Source of the DNA: a virus
Length of the DNA stretch: 28,269 bases
IMG/VR virus record: IMGVR_UViG_3300022198_002179
Coordinates: 1-28,269 of that record
Strand: one strand, 5' to 3'
Below, piece after piece: positions 21,520 to 27,743 of this stretch. Every line of letters starts with the position of its first letter. Positions within the stretch are counted from its first letter, which is position 1. A model generated the notes under the pieces. The model saw nothing but the letters and a program-made list of their open reading frames with translations. It did no database searches and had not been told where the DNA came from. The position numbers and the translations under genes were made by a program.

Positions 21520-21758
21520 GCTCTCCCTTCGATTGCGGCTTCGTACAGTTCAAGGATGGCTTCCTCCTCGGCCAGTTCGTCGCGGTTGCGCTTGCGACGT
21601 GCTACCACTTTGCGCAGGACGGCGCTGTCATAGCCACGACCCTTGGCCTCGGCGTAAACTTCCTTCTGCGCCTCTGCGGCCTCTTGCTTTTCGGCTTCGA
21701 GCGTTTCGATACGCTCCACGAATTGCCGCAGTTCTTCGGCTGTCACGCTATCAGTCAT
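21516..21758 (-). CDS. GapR/DUF2312-family DNA-binding protein
   Basis: An 80-residue, highly helical protein: ELRQFVERIETLEAEKQEAAE, then VYAEAKGRGYDSAVLRKVVARRKRN, then EEEAILELYEAA. The E-x-x-x-R-G-Y-D-x-x-x-L-R-K-V-V-x-x-R motif is diagnostic for DUF2312, which includes the Caulobacter nucleoid protein GapR that clamps overtwisted DNA. The family is nearly confined to alphaproteobacteria and their phages, which supports the host guess. It may help phage replication or chromatin. Ribosome site AGGAG; overlaps the 45-aa gene by ATGA and the next gene by 4 bases. Complete in length. Confidence 0.94.
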   Translation of the reverse strand: MTDSVTAEELRQFVERIETLEAEKQEAAEAQKEVYAEAKGRGYDSAVLRKVVARRKRNRDELAEEEAILELYEAAIEGRA

Positions 21759-21892
21759 GATTCACTCCTTGTGATGATGCGTTTGATTTCAGGTATGGTG
21801 CGGCCAGTCATGCGTGCCAGCCGACCAAAGTTCATGCCCGCAATGAAGCGGTCAATGATGTCTTCCTCCGTCCAGTGACTGAATTGACTCAT
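21755..21892 (-). CDS. Small HTH-like protein (45 aa)
   Basis: A short gene between two firm genes: ATG at 21892 overlaps the previous stop (ATGA), and its own stop overlaps the GapR-like start (ATGA). The product begins MSQFSHWTEEDIIDRFIAGM and contains NFGRLARMTGRTIPEIKRII, a plausible helix-turn-helix (helix, turn at G, recognition helix). It fills the gap exactly, which is the main reason to call it. Function unknown; a small DNA-binding protein is likely. Confidence 0.7.
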   Translation of the reverse strand: MSQFSHWTEEDIIDRFIAGMNFGRLARMTGRTIPEIKRIITRSES

Positions 21893-22341
21893 GCCTGCCC
21901 CCGATATTGTTCGGGGATTGTCTCGCCCCAATAATCCAAGGTTTTAATTGCATGTTCCCGCAATGAAGGCGTCAACAGCATACGTTGCGCGGCTGGTAAA
22001 ACCCGCTCGTAAAGCAACTTCGCTTCGTCGTGTGTCAGCTTGGTTCTGTCGCCGCGCCCCGCCTTGCTCTCAGATGTTCCGCGGGCTTCGAGAATAAATA
22101 TCCGAATGTCTGCCGGTGCCGGGCGGCGTTTCGGCTCTTGCCGCAAGTACTGCTCACATGCCGCCCCAATCTGTTCTTGGGAAAACCCGGACAACGCCTT
22201 GATCCAGTCCATCATCGCCGCCTCCTCCACCATCTCGTTCGTTGCTGGTCGAAAATAATGGCTTAGAAGGGTCTCGATCCTGCCCGCTATCCATTTCGGA
22301 GAAGCGGGCTTCAAGACGTTCAGCGATAGATCGTTTGACAT
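21889..22341 (-). CDS. Hypothetical replication-region protein (150 aa)
   Basis: Starts at 22341 with a GGAGG ribosome site 8 bases upstream and reads MSNDLSLNVLKPASPKWIAG, then ETLLSHYFRPA, MDWIKALSGFSQEQIGAACEQYL and RRPAPADIRIFILEARG. I recall this helical pattern (a W-x-x-A-L-x-G-F-x-x-x-x-I-x-x-A segment followed by R-R-P-x-P-x-D-I) from alphaproteobacterial phages, without a known function. Its first 188 bases overlap the 3' end of the DUF1376 gene in another frame, which is long for this genome. Its stop overlaps the next gene by ATGA. A role in replication is suggested by neighbours alone. Confidence 0.82.
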   Translation of the reverse strand: MSNDLSLNVLKPASPKWIAGRIETLLSHYFRPATNEMVEEAAMMDWIKALSGFSQEQIGAACEQYLRQEPKRRPAPADIRIFILEARGTSESKAGRGDRTKLTHDEAKLLYERVLPAAQRMLLTPSLREHAIKTLDYWGETIPEQYRGQA

Positions 22342-23050
22342 TGGTGCGGCCTCCTTCAATTTGGCGCATGTGTGGAATTGATTGCTGGTCCTCCCAGCGT
22401 CGGTTGTTAAGATACGTTGCCGCATGGATAGGGTTGGCATCTGGGCTTGCGGCCTGCCATTGGTCAAACCATCCCGCCCTGACCGCAGCGTATGCTGCCC
22501 GCTTGCTTTCGATGTTCAGCTTTCGCCAAGCCTTCACAGCGTTCTGTTTGTTTTTCTTTGAAGGCCAGATTTCCCAGAAATCAGAGAACCCTTCATCCTT
22601 GCCAGATCGCCTAGATGATACGTTAGTATCATCGTTAATATATGGTTCTGGTTCTGGTATGCTAGCGTTTCGCTGTAGCGAATTTGTAGCGTTTGCTATG
22701 CTCTGTTCTTTAGATTTCAAAGCCTTATCAGCGCCGCCACGCGCCCCATTGTGCGCGTTAACTGCACGTTTCGCTGCAACATTTTGTGCCTCTAAACGTA
22801 GTCTTTTGCTGTAAATGCCATCATCGTCACGCTCAAAATACCGCTCAATCTGACCCCAAACGCGCGTCCAGTTGCGCCCGCATCGAGCCACCCTTTGTAG
22901 CTTTTTGTGGTCATCAGGAAGGCTGTTTCCGTCACGGTTCCACTGCGCCATCAGCAGCAGCATATACGCGCCGACCTCGGCGGCATCGAGGTCTAACGTG
23001 TCTCCGAGAAAGTCAGAAACCCATAACGGCATGAATGGTGTTTTGCTCAT
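22154..23050 (-). CDS. DUF1376 replication protein
   Basis: The 298-residue protein begins MSKTPFMPLWVSDFLGDTLD, the DUF1376 hallmark (P-x-M-P-L-x-x-x-D-x-L-x-D-T), continuing with AAEVGAYMLLLMAQWNRDGN, a winged-helix-like core as in phage replication initiators. A polar linker follows, then DFWEIWPSKKNKQNAVKAWR and HAATYLNNRRWEDQ, a second conserved region. The last 62 residues or so are low complexity (GGGGGDD) and overlap the next gene in another frame. Such proteins stand where lambda O-like initiators do, so origin binding is likely. AAGGG lies before the ATG. The upstream 141-base gap holds a terminator-like hairpin. Confidence 0.91.
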   Translation of the reverse strand: MSKTPFMPLWVSDFLGDTLDLDAAEVGAYMLLLMAQWNRDGNSLPDDHKKLQRVARCGRNWTRVWGQIERYFERDDDGIYSKRLRLEAQNVAAKRAVNAHNGARGGADKALKSKEQSIANATNSLQRNASIPEPEPYINDDTNVSSRRSGKDEGFSDFWEIWPSKKNKQNAVKAWRKLNIESKRAAYAAVRAGWFDQWQAASPDANPIHAATYLNNRRWEDQQSIPHMRQIEGGRTNVKRSIAERLEARFSEMDSGQDRDPSKPLFSTSNERDGGGGGDDGLDQGVVRVFPRTDWGGM

Positions 23051-23157
23051 TTTTGCCCTTCACTTTTCGGGCCGGGTCTTGAACGCATCACCACAATGCG
23101 CTACAAATGACCCAGCAAGCCATGCTCATTTTCTACCGCCTAACCAGCGGAAAATCA

Positions 23158-23186
23158 AGCGGCCCTGCCTCACGGTAAGGGCCGCT
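23158..23186 (-). terminator. Hairpin, terminator-like (copy 1 of repeated element)
   Basis: AGCGGCCCT and AGGGCCGCT form a 9-base-pair stem with an 11-base loop; on the minus strand TTGATTTTC follows. It lies just after the stop at 23192. A 27-base stretch (23155-23181) is identical to 24410-24436, which also lies right after a gene end, so this is a duplicated element. Termination efficiency is likely moderate because the T run is interrupted. Confidence 0.62.
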
Positions 23187-23191
23187 TTACT

Positions 23192-23650
23192 TTAAGAGCC
23201 TAGAAGCATTTGTCCATCTTGGCGGTCGCGCCGCTCTTGAACATATGCCCGCAACTCTTTGGCGTGCTTCATCATGCCTTTTGCAGCTTTTTCAAACTCA
23301 ATAGCCCTCGCCTCAAGTTCTTCGTCTGTGCAAAGGTTAACTGGAACAAGCAAGTGGTCGTCGCCACGGTGAACAGGATATGCGGTGCGAAGATGCTCAA
23401 ACCCGTCAAGAATTGGTGTTTCTGCGGTCGGTTCGGCGTATTTATCAACGGCGCGTTTGACCATGCCAACAATAGTTTCACGAGCGCATATCGTGTAAAA
23501 GTCTGCATCCTCGCCCTGAATGTCAGGCCGCTCTGACATGATTTTAGCGGTGAAGAATTGAACGTGTCCGATAGCGCCGCTTTCAACGGTGTCTTGCACC
23601 ATCTTTCGTATCTCAGCTTTGATTTGCTTAATGTCTTGCATTTTCTTCAT
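23192..23650 (-). CDS. Hypothetical early protein (152 aa)
   Basis: Starts MKKMQDIKQIKAEIRKMVQD at an ATG that overlaps the previous stop (ATGA). The protein is mostly helical, with a first helix pair, a central region with AETPILDGFEHLRTAYPVHRG, and a long C-terminal charged helix (RAIEFEKAAKGMMKHAKELRAYVQERRDRQ), likely a coiled coil. No domain recognised. It is the last gene before a terminator-like hairpin, so it ends a transcription unit that begins upstream of the next gene. Confidence 0.8.
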   Translation of the reverse strand: MKKMQDIKQIKAEIRKMVQDTVESGAIGHVQFFTAKIMSERPDIQGEDADFYTICARETIVGMVKRAVDKYAEPTAETPILDGFEHLRTAYPVHRGDDHLLVPVNLCTDEELEARAIEFEKAAKGMMKHAKELRAYVQERRDRQDGQMLLGS

Positions 23651-24306
23651 ATCCTTGTTGCTACTTTGTCTGTGATTGCATCAATCTTTTGAATTGCTGC
23701 CCTTAGTCTTGCCCGCTCTTTTTCGTTCAAAGTTGGCAAAATTTGGTCGTGATTTTGATTTGTTAGGTCTCGCGCCGCTTGCTCAAACTCAGCGACATAG
23801 TGCAATGCGCGATTGTATTCCTTCGGGTCTCTGCCCTCCAAATCCACTAAAGGCTTGCGCGGCTTTGTTCCTTGGCTTGCAAGCTGTGAAAGTGTCGGCG
23901 GTTTGTCGGCTTCGATTTGCTCCTGAAAATCACGCTCTGGAACATTGGCGATGCGGGTTGCTTGCTTCGCTTGGTGAGGCGACATTCCAGCCTCACGCGC
24001 AGCATCATATTTTCCGAAAGGGCGCTCGCCCGCCTTTTCGACGTTTGGCAAATTGTAGCCCGTTGCAGGCTCAATCTGTTTCAATAACTCCCCAGCACGA
24101 CGAATAGCCCGCGCTCGAATGCGCTGTGCCATCCGCTCAAGTTCTTGGTCTTCGGATTGCCGCGCGTAGCTTGCCAGCGCCGCCGCCTTGTCTGCCCAGT
24201 CTTTGCATTCATCAACCTGACTGCATTGAGCAAGCGCGGCTTGTGCGGCTTGATATGTCTGCGGAAGCGATGCGCCGCTAACAGATATTGTGGATGGTAA
24301 GTTCAT
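23647..24306 (-). CDS. Hypothetical protein, helical (219 aa)
   Basis: Starts MNLPSTISVSGASLPQTYQA, with GAGGGC before the ATG at 24306; nine upstream codons lack a site. The centre reads DECKDWADKAAALASYARQ, RIRARAIRRAGELLKQI and KYDAAREAGMSPHQAKQATRIANVP. I recall this order from phage proteins near replication or methylase genes, with a helix-turn-helix-like segment at REAGMSPHQAKQATRIA. The rest is a long helix. DNA binding is plausible, the function unknown. It is preceded by a 137-base gap that holds the second copy of a repeated hairpin. Confidence 0.82.
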   Translation of the reverse strand: MNLPSTISVSGASLPQTYQAAQAALAQCSQVDECKDWADKAAALASYARQSEDQELERMAQRIRARAIRRAGELLKQIEPATGYNLPNVEKAGERPFGKYDAAREAGMSPHQAKQATRIANVPERDFQEQIEADKPPTLSQLASQGTKPRKPLVDLEGRDPKEYNRALHYVAEFEQAARDLTNQNHDQILPTLNEKERARLRAAIQKIDAITDKVATRI

Positions 24307-24412
24307 TTTGCCCTCTATGTTGGGGCAGTCCATTGAACCCAGATTTTAATCATGGTATCAATTTCCTGCGTTTGTGGTGAATGCACTTTATCCGCTGCAT
24401 GTGGATTATTCA

Positions 24413-24441
24413 AGCGGCCCTGCCTCACGGTAAGGGTCGCT
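24413..24441 (-). terminator. Hairpin, terminator-like (copy 2 of repeated element)
   Basis: AGCGGCCCT pairs with AGGGTCGCT (one mismatch-type G-T pair) around the same 11-base loop as copy 1. It starts 3 bases after the RusA-like stop on the minus strand. Little T follows (TGAATAATCC), so it may serve as an mRNA end-protecting or processing structure more than a terminator. The remaining gap up to 24306 shows no clear promoter. Confidence 0.48.
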
Positions 24442-24443
24442 TG

Positions 24444-24845
24444 TCATTTAATCCACCCCTCAAACGGCACTTCAGCAACCAGCGGCATGTCCGAGATTCG
24501 CACGATAACGTAGCCCAGATTATTAGCGTCTGGCGGCTGTATCGGCGCGTATGAAACATGGAACAGGCTGTCATCGACGCCCAGCGCATCGGACAGCGCG
24601 TCCTGCCCCGCCTTGAACGCGGCAATGAGATTGTCCCGGTCGCGGCGTCGGTTGTTCGGCGGGTGAAACTCGATGTGTAGATGTATCTGGTCCGCTTTGA
24701 ACCGATTGACGCCCCACGCTGTGCATTCCAGTCGGCACCACTGGCGGTACTTCTTTTTCTCAGCTGCCAGCCGCAGATGATGCGGTCGAGCGTTTGGGTT
24801 CAGGATTGCTGGGGGAAACGGCAGTTTGATTGTCAGGCACTTCAT
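24444..24845 (-). CDS. rusA: RusA-like Holliday junction resolvase
   Basis: A 133-residue RusA-family endonuclease that resolves four-way junctions formed in recombination. The catalytic acidic residues are visible in RRDRDNLIAAFKAGQDALS (D69 and D71) and GVDDS (D91, D92), with the conserved Lys (K78) between, closely matching E. coli RusA D70, D72, K76 and D91. The N-terminus has the typical strand IKLPFPPAILNPN. The start at 24845 overlaps the HTH gene's stop by 4 bases. It is the last gene of the recombination operon, followed by a hairpin. Length is normal. Confidence 0.95.
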   Translation of the reverse strand: MKCLTIKLPFPPAILNPNARPHHLRLAAEKKKYRQWCRLECTAWGVNRFKADQIHLHIEFHPPNNRRRDRDNLIAAFKAGQDALSDALGVDDSLFHVSYAPIQPPDANNLGYVIVRISDMPLVAEVPFEGWIK

Positions 24846-25048
24846 GGCTTCACCAGCGTATAGGACGCTACCCGCTTGCCGCTGTCGGTCTCAACCATTT
24901 CCCTGTAGATGTTGTGGCCGGATTGCTTTAGGTCATAGATACGCGCTCCCAAGCGGAAACAGCCGTATTTGTTGAGCGCGTCAATCGGCGTGATGCTGCG
25001 GCCTGTCTTGAGGTGCGCCAGTATCTTCGCGGTCTGTGTCTCGGTCAT
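24842..25048 (-). CDS. Small HTH-domain protein (68 aa)
   Basis: The product starts MTETQTAKILAHLKTGRSIT and then reads PIDALNKYGCFRLGARIYDLKQSGH, the pattern of phage winged-helix proteins: helix, I-T-P-x-D-A, G-x-x-R-L-x-A-R-I-x-D-L-K recognition helix, then a wing with I-Y-R-E-M-V-E. Members are common in recombination and replication blocks and are assumed to bind DNA. The ATG overlaps the preceding stop by 4 bases, as does the stop with the RusA-like start. Complete; no effector domain. Confidence 0.88.
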   Translation of the reverse strand: MTETQTAKILAHLKTGRSITPIDALNKYGCFRLGARIYDLKQSGHNIYREMVETDSGKRVASYTLVKP

Positions 25049-25395
25049 ATTGTGTTTGCCTCTCTTGCTTCAATCATGTCCTCGGTTTTGCTTATCCAGT
25101 CTATGTCTTGCCCGTACTCGCGTTTCCAGCGGCTTGGCTGTTGGTGCAGCGCAATCTTGCTGGTGTCCATCAAGCCCTGATGATGCCCCTCGCACAGAGG
25201 GATTGTCATCTCATCCGGCACCTTGCGGAAACTGCCGCGCTGATGAATGACGTGATGCGCTTGAGTTGGGCTTTGCTGTGGCAGGCAGTAGGCTGTGCAG
25301 ATGATGCAAGGTAGGTCTCGGACCTTGGCAAGATAGGCCGGGTTTGGCTTGGCCCTCTGCGGCTTCTGTGATGGCTGTTGTCCTGTTAGGTTCAT
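25045..25395 (-). CDS. HNH-type nuclease (Ref/DUF968-like)
   Basis: The 116-residue protein has a zinc site (C30 and C33 in PCIICTAYC; C68, H71 in LCEGHH) and an HNH-like core, QAHHVIHQRGS (H47, H48), followed by KVPDEMTIPLCEGHHQGL. This matches the small phage nucleases related to P1 Ref, which cut DNA in a RecA-dependent manner, and DUF968. The start at 25395 overlaps the DUF551 stop (ATGA); the longer reading to 25509 lies in that gene. Place next to RusA and NinB supports a recombination role. RecA dependence is assumed from family, not seen. Confidence 0.86.
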   Translation of the reverse strand: MNLTGQQPSQKPQRAKPNPAYLAKVRDLPCIICTAYCLPQQSPTQAHHVIHQRGSFRKVPDEMTIPLCEGHHQGLMDTSKIALHQQPSRWKREYGQDIDWISKTEDMIEAREANTI

Positions 25396-25619
25396 TGCGG
25401 CGGCTCCGGTAGTGGCATCCAGTGGGTAAATGCGTTCCAATAATTCATTACTTGGTGATCGTGCGGATTCACCCATCCTTCGCGCCGCACGCCGTATCCA
25501 TCTGACCAATATCCAATAGCGCGATGGCCGTTCGTGCTTGCCAAGATGACCATAGGCCCAAAGGAAACGTCAGGATCGGTTGATTTTTTCGGCGCTGTTT
25601 CTATTGATTGCCATTTCAT
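25392..25619 (-). CDS. DUF551-like protein (75 aa)
   Basis: A 75-residue protein beginning MKWQSIETAPKKSTDPDVSF and ending in YWNAFTHWMPLPEPP. The frame W-x-x-I-x-x-A-P at the start and the closing T-H-W-M-P-L-P-x-P-P are hallmarks of DUF551, small phage proteins of unknown function. It overlaps both neighbours by 4 bases. Rich in Trp and aromatic residues; no catalytic motif known. Confidence 0.93.
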   Translation of the reverse strand: MKWQSIETAPKKSTDPDVSFGPMVILASTNGHRAIGYWSDGYGVRREGWVNPHDHQVMNYWNAFTHWMPLPEPPQ

Positions 25620-26068
25620 CGCGGCACCTCGTTCTCATACTTCAGTATCTCTGGGTCGGTCAGCGGCACGCCTTGCGCCCGGTAGTGGCCCTGCACCGCA
25701 TCCATGTATTCCGTCAGTTCCTTGACGCTCATTTCGCGCGTCATCGCCAGAATGCCACGCTCGAATAGAAAGCATTGCTGTTCGTATGTTAAGCCGTCAA
25801 ACATCCGCTCCCATACCCGTGACCATATCGGATCTCGCCTGCGAATTGGCACGCCGTAGGCCACATGGCATTGCCCTTTGACTTGTGCCGCTGTCATGTC
25901 GCCGAGGTGCTTGGCAATGTCGCCATACCATTTGTGCAGAAGGCTGTTCTGAGACAGCGTGCGTTTGTTGCCATCGCCGATGGTGATGGTGAAGGGCAGG
26001 GGGAGGCCGGTAATCATACCAGCCACCTTCTGCGCCTCGTGTTCTGTTAAGACGCGAATTGTCTTCAT
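25616..26068 (-). CDS. ninB: NinB-like recombination protein
   Basis: The 150-residue protein shows NinB/Orf features: PFTITIGDGNKRTLSQNSLLHKWYGDIA (the R-T-x-x-Q-N-x-L-x-H-x-W segment) and then LGDMTAAQVKGQCHVAYGVPI and SVKELTEYMDAVQ near the end. Lambda NinB (Orf) binds DNA and helps load recombination proteins at ssDNA with SSB. The start overlaps the exonuclease stop by 4 bases. Position between exonuclease and RusA is standard for a lambda-like recombination set. Length close to the family's. Confidence 0.91.
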   Translation of the reverse strand: MKTIRVLTEHEAQKVAGMITGLPLPFTITIGDGNKRTLSQNSLLHKWYGDIAKHLGDMTAAQVKGQCHVAYGVPIRRRDPIWSRVWERMFDGLTYEQQCFLFERGILAMTREMSVKELTEYMDAVQGHYRAQGVPLTDPEILKYENEVPR

Positions 26069-26667
26069 GCCCGCGCCTCTAACTCGGCCAACTTGCCTTG
26101 GACCTGTTGCACGAAGTCCGTCACCGCCTGCCGCAACTCCGCTTGCAGCTTCGGGTCGGCGTCAACGCGCGTCACCTGCATCTTTAGATGCTCAGGAAAT
26201 GACGGGTTGAACGAAACAAAATCGCACCACGTCCGCCCGGTGCATTCCATCTGCCACTGCATTTGCAGCAAATAGCCTTTGTCGATGCTGCCACCTGTCA
26301 GGTTTTTGATGTGCTTGGCCGGCTGGGGACACTTTATCTCCACCAAGCCATCGTCGCCAATCAAGCCGTCGGGTGATGCGCCAGACCATTCAATGACCGG
26401 ATGCGGGATAAACCCTACCTCGGTCACCTCGTTGCCTGTCTCTAGTTCATAGAACGCCCGCGCTTGCGGCTCGGTCTCGTTGCCGTGTTCCATCGCCGCG
26501 CTCTTGAATGTCTCAACAGGCTGGCCTGTCAGGCGCTCGCATACAAGCTGCGCCATGTAGTTCTGATACCCGGCTGCTGTCTTCGCCATCATCACATTTG
26601 ACAGTGCCGAGGCGGTTACCCGCCCCGCACGCTCGGCCAGCCATTCCTGGCTTCCCTGCTCACTCAT
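26065..26667 (-). CDS. YqaJ / lambda-type exonuclease
   Basis: A 200-residue double-strand DNA 5'-3' exonuclease of the PD-(D/E)XK type. It starts with GSQEWLAERAGRVTAS, the family's first helix and substrate turn. The active site is seen in MEHGNETE (E60), SGASPDGLIG (D100) and VEIKCP (E110, K112). MQWQMECTGRTWCDFVSF completes the fold. It resects ends for the ERF annealing protein encoded just upstream. The ATG at 26667 overlaps the ERF stop by 8 bases; ten more codons upstream have no ribosome site. Complete, all metal ligands present. Confidence 0.95.
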   Translation of the reverse strand: MSEQGSQEWLAERAGRVTASALSNVMMAKTAAGYQNYMAQLVCERLTGQPVETFKSAAMEHGNETEPQARAFYELETGNEVTEVGFIPHPVIEWSGASPDGLIGDDGLVEIKCPQPAKHIKNLTGGSIDKGYLLQMQWQMECTGRTWCDFVSFNPSFPEHLKMQVTRVDADPKLQAELRQAVTDFVQQVQGKLAELEARA

Positions 26668-27274
26668 TGCCCAGTGCCTCCGCGAGAATATCGCCAATCT
26701 GGCTCTGTTCCGCGTTTGCCGCGATGGTCGCGCTCAGTTTCTTCATCGCCCTGTCGAAAGCGTCCACCGGGAACTGCTCAAGCGATGGTGCGCCGTATGC
26801 CGCGCAGATTTTAGCTTCTGGAACGCCAGCTTCCTCGGCTGTATCGCGCAGTGCAATGAATTGGTCTGCACTGATGGTGCGAGGTGCGGCCTTCGCTGCG
26901 GCGTTGCCGTCGTCGTCTTCCGGTGCGATGCCAGCCAATGCCATCAGGCCGTACCGACGTGCGTAGGTGATGGCGCTGCCAAGCCCCTGCATGTCGTTTT
27001 TACCCACGATGAGCGGGATGCTGCATTCAAGAACGTCGCCGCCTTCGTGAATGAATTTGGTGACGACAGAGCGGCCAAGGTCGGTCTCGGTCATCGGCTG
27101 GATGACGGCGATGCCGTTGGCGTTGAGCGCAGGCATGCAGGCATCAACCACGCTTGCCAGGTCGGCATACTTGCTCTTAAAGTGCGGGTTCTGCGCCGAC
27201 TTGAGCGCCTTGCCCATCTGCGCCTGCGCTGCGGCCAGTGCTGCCGCGATGTTCGGGTGTTTAGTGTCAGTCAT
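26660..27274 (-). CDS. erf: ERF-family single-strand annealing protein
   Basis: The 204-residue protein has the ERF core: NPHFKSKYADLASVVDACMPAL, NGIAVIQPMTETD, then GSAITYARRYGLMALAGIAPEDDDGN. The Y-A-R-R-Y-x-L motif plus acidic end is the signature. It anneals complementary single strands and pairs with the exonuclease encoded next. A polar linker and a helical C-terminal region (LEQFPVDAFDRAMKKL) follow. The ATG at 27274 has GAAGGGAAAG upstream and overlaps the RHH gene's stop by 8 bases; a longer form to 27319 lies in that gene. It is the first enzyme of the early operon. Confidence 0.95.
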   Translation of the reverse strand: MTDTKHPNIAAALAAAQAQMGKALKSAQNPHFKSKYADLASVVDACMPALNANGIAVIQPMTETDLGRSVVTKFIHEGGDVLECSIPLIVGKNDMQGLGSAITYARRYGLMALAGIAPEDDDGNAAAKAAPRTISADQFIALRDTAEEAGVPEAKICAAYGAPSLEQFPVDAFDRAMKKLSATIAANAEQSQIGDILAEALGNE

Positions 27275-27440
27275 GGTCTTTCCCTTCGGTTTGAGTTTGC
27301 TTTTCGACCCGCGATGCAAGTCGGTCTAAGGCGGCACGGCATACCTCTGACACCGTGCGGCCATCCTTTTTGAGCGCAGCTTGCCAGCGGGTGATTTCGC
27401 CTGCCGTCGCTCGAAAGTTTATGATGCTTCGTTTCTGCAT
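27267..27440 (-). CDS. Ribbon-helix-helix (CopG/Arc-like) regulator (57 aa)
   Basis: The product reads MQKRSIINFRATAGEITRWQ, then AALKKDGRTVSEVCRAALDRL: a short N-terminal strand (the DNA-contacting ribbon) and two helices with the G-x-T-V-S-E-x-x-R-x-A-L pattern of the RHH fold. Such proteins bind DNA as dimers on short repeats and often repress their own gene. The start at 27440 is chosen because the -10 box ends 7 bases upstream, so the mRNA would start at or next to the ATG; the longer frame to 27500 crosses the promoter and is excluded. It leads the early operon, overlapping the ERF gene. Candidate binder of the hexamer repeats in this window. Confidence 0.86.
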   Translation of the reverse strand: MQKRSIINFRATAGEITRWQAALKKDGRTVSEVCRAALDRLASRVEKQTQTEGKDHD

Positions 27441-27446
27441 GGGGCG

Positions 27447-27475
27447 AGCATAAGCGCAAAGCGTAAAGACGTAAA
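27447..27475 (-). promoter_or_regulatory. Early leftward promoter, leaderless RHH mRNA
   Basis: Minus strand: TTTACG (27470-27475), 17 bases, TATGCT (27447-27452), then six bases (CGCCCC) and the ATG at 27440. The spacing places the transcript start at the ATG, and no Shine-Dalgarno exists. Repeats GCAAAG, GTAAAG and GTAAAG (27456-27476) lie across -35 and spacer. Confidence 0.65.
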
Positions 27476-27476
27476 G
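27463..27476. repeat. Direct-repeat operator candidate D
   Basis: GTAAAGACGTAAAG on the plus strand, two hexamers 8 bases apart, with a further GCAAAG seven bases left (27456-27461). It overlaps the -35 and spacer of the RHH gene's promoter and lies 13 bases from the rightward -35, so a bound protein could affect both directions. Confidence 0.52.
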
Positions 27477-27488
27477 CGCATTTTTGTC

Positions 27489-27517
27489 TTTACATCGCAT
27501 CCGGCAATGCGTAATGT
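27489..27517 (+). promoter_or_regulatory. Rightward promoter for small plus-strand genes
   Basis: Plus strand: TTTACA (27489-27494), 17 bases, TAATGT (27512-27517). It drives the plus-strand genes that start at 27564. The -35 boxes of this and the leftward promoter are 13 bases apart, an arrangement typical of a divergent phage control region. Confidence 0.62.
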
Positions 27518-27563
27518 CTACCTATCAACAACGGCCACCGCGCCACCAGATAGGGAAACGACC

Positions 27564-27698
27564 ATGACCACTTACAAAGCAGCAACATTTAACGGAAACG
27601 TCGTCACGGGGACAGGCGCAACGCTGGCGGAGGCAAAGGCGGACGCTCAGGTAAAAGCTGCCGCGCTTGGTTCCTGCATCCGCAAGCGCATCGCCTAA
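27564..27698 (+). CDS. Small plus-strand protein (44 aa), first of the rightward cassette
   Basis: The gene starts at the ATG at 27564, preceded by GATAGGGAAACGACC, a leader nearly identical to that of the next gene (GATAAGGAAACGACC). The product begins MTTYKAATFNGNVVTGTGAT, then has LAEAKADAQVKAAAL, a helix, and a basic end. The upstream frame (to 27381) crosses the promoters and is not used. It is followed by a UUCG hairpin. Function unknown; the conserved leader and hairpin spacing argue for real expression. Confidence 0.72.
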   Translation: MTTYKAATFNGNVVTGTGATLAEAKADAQVKAAALGSCIRKRIA

Positions 27699-27704
27699 CC
27701 AAAC

Positions 27705-27718
27705 GGGGCTTCGGCCCC
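27705..27718 (+). other. Intercistronic UUCG hairpin 1
   Basis: GGGGC-TTCG-GCCCC directly after the stop of the 44-aa gene. The same sequence recurs after the next gene. There is no T run, so it is more likely an mRNA stability or processing element than a full terminator. Confidence 0.58.
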
Positions 27719-27743
27719 ACCAACACCAGATAAGGAAACGACC

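Noticed and set aside
27440-27500. Longer start for the RHH gene (77 codons)
   Set aside because: The added codons cross the -10 and -35 boxes of its own promoter and have no ribosome site.
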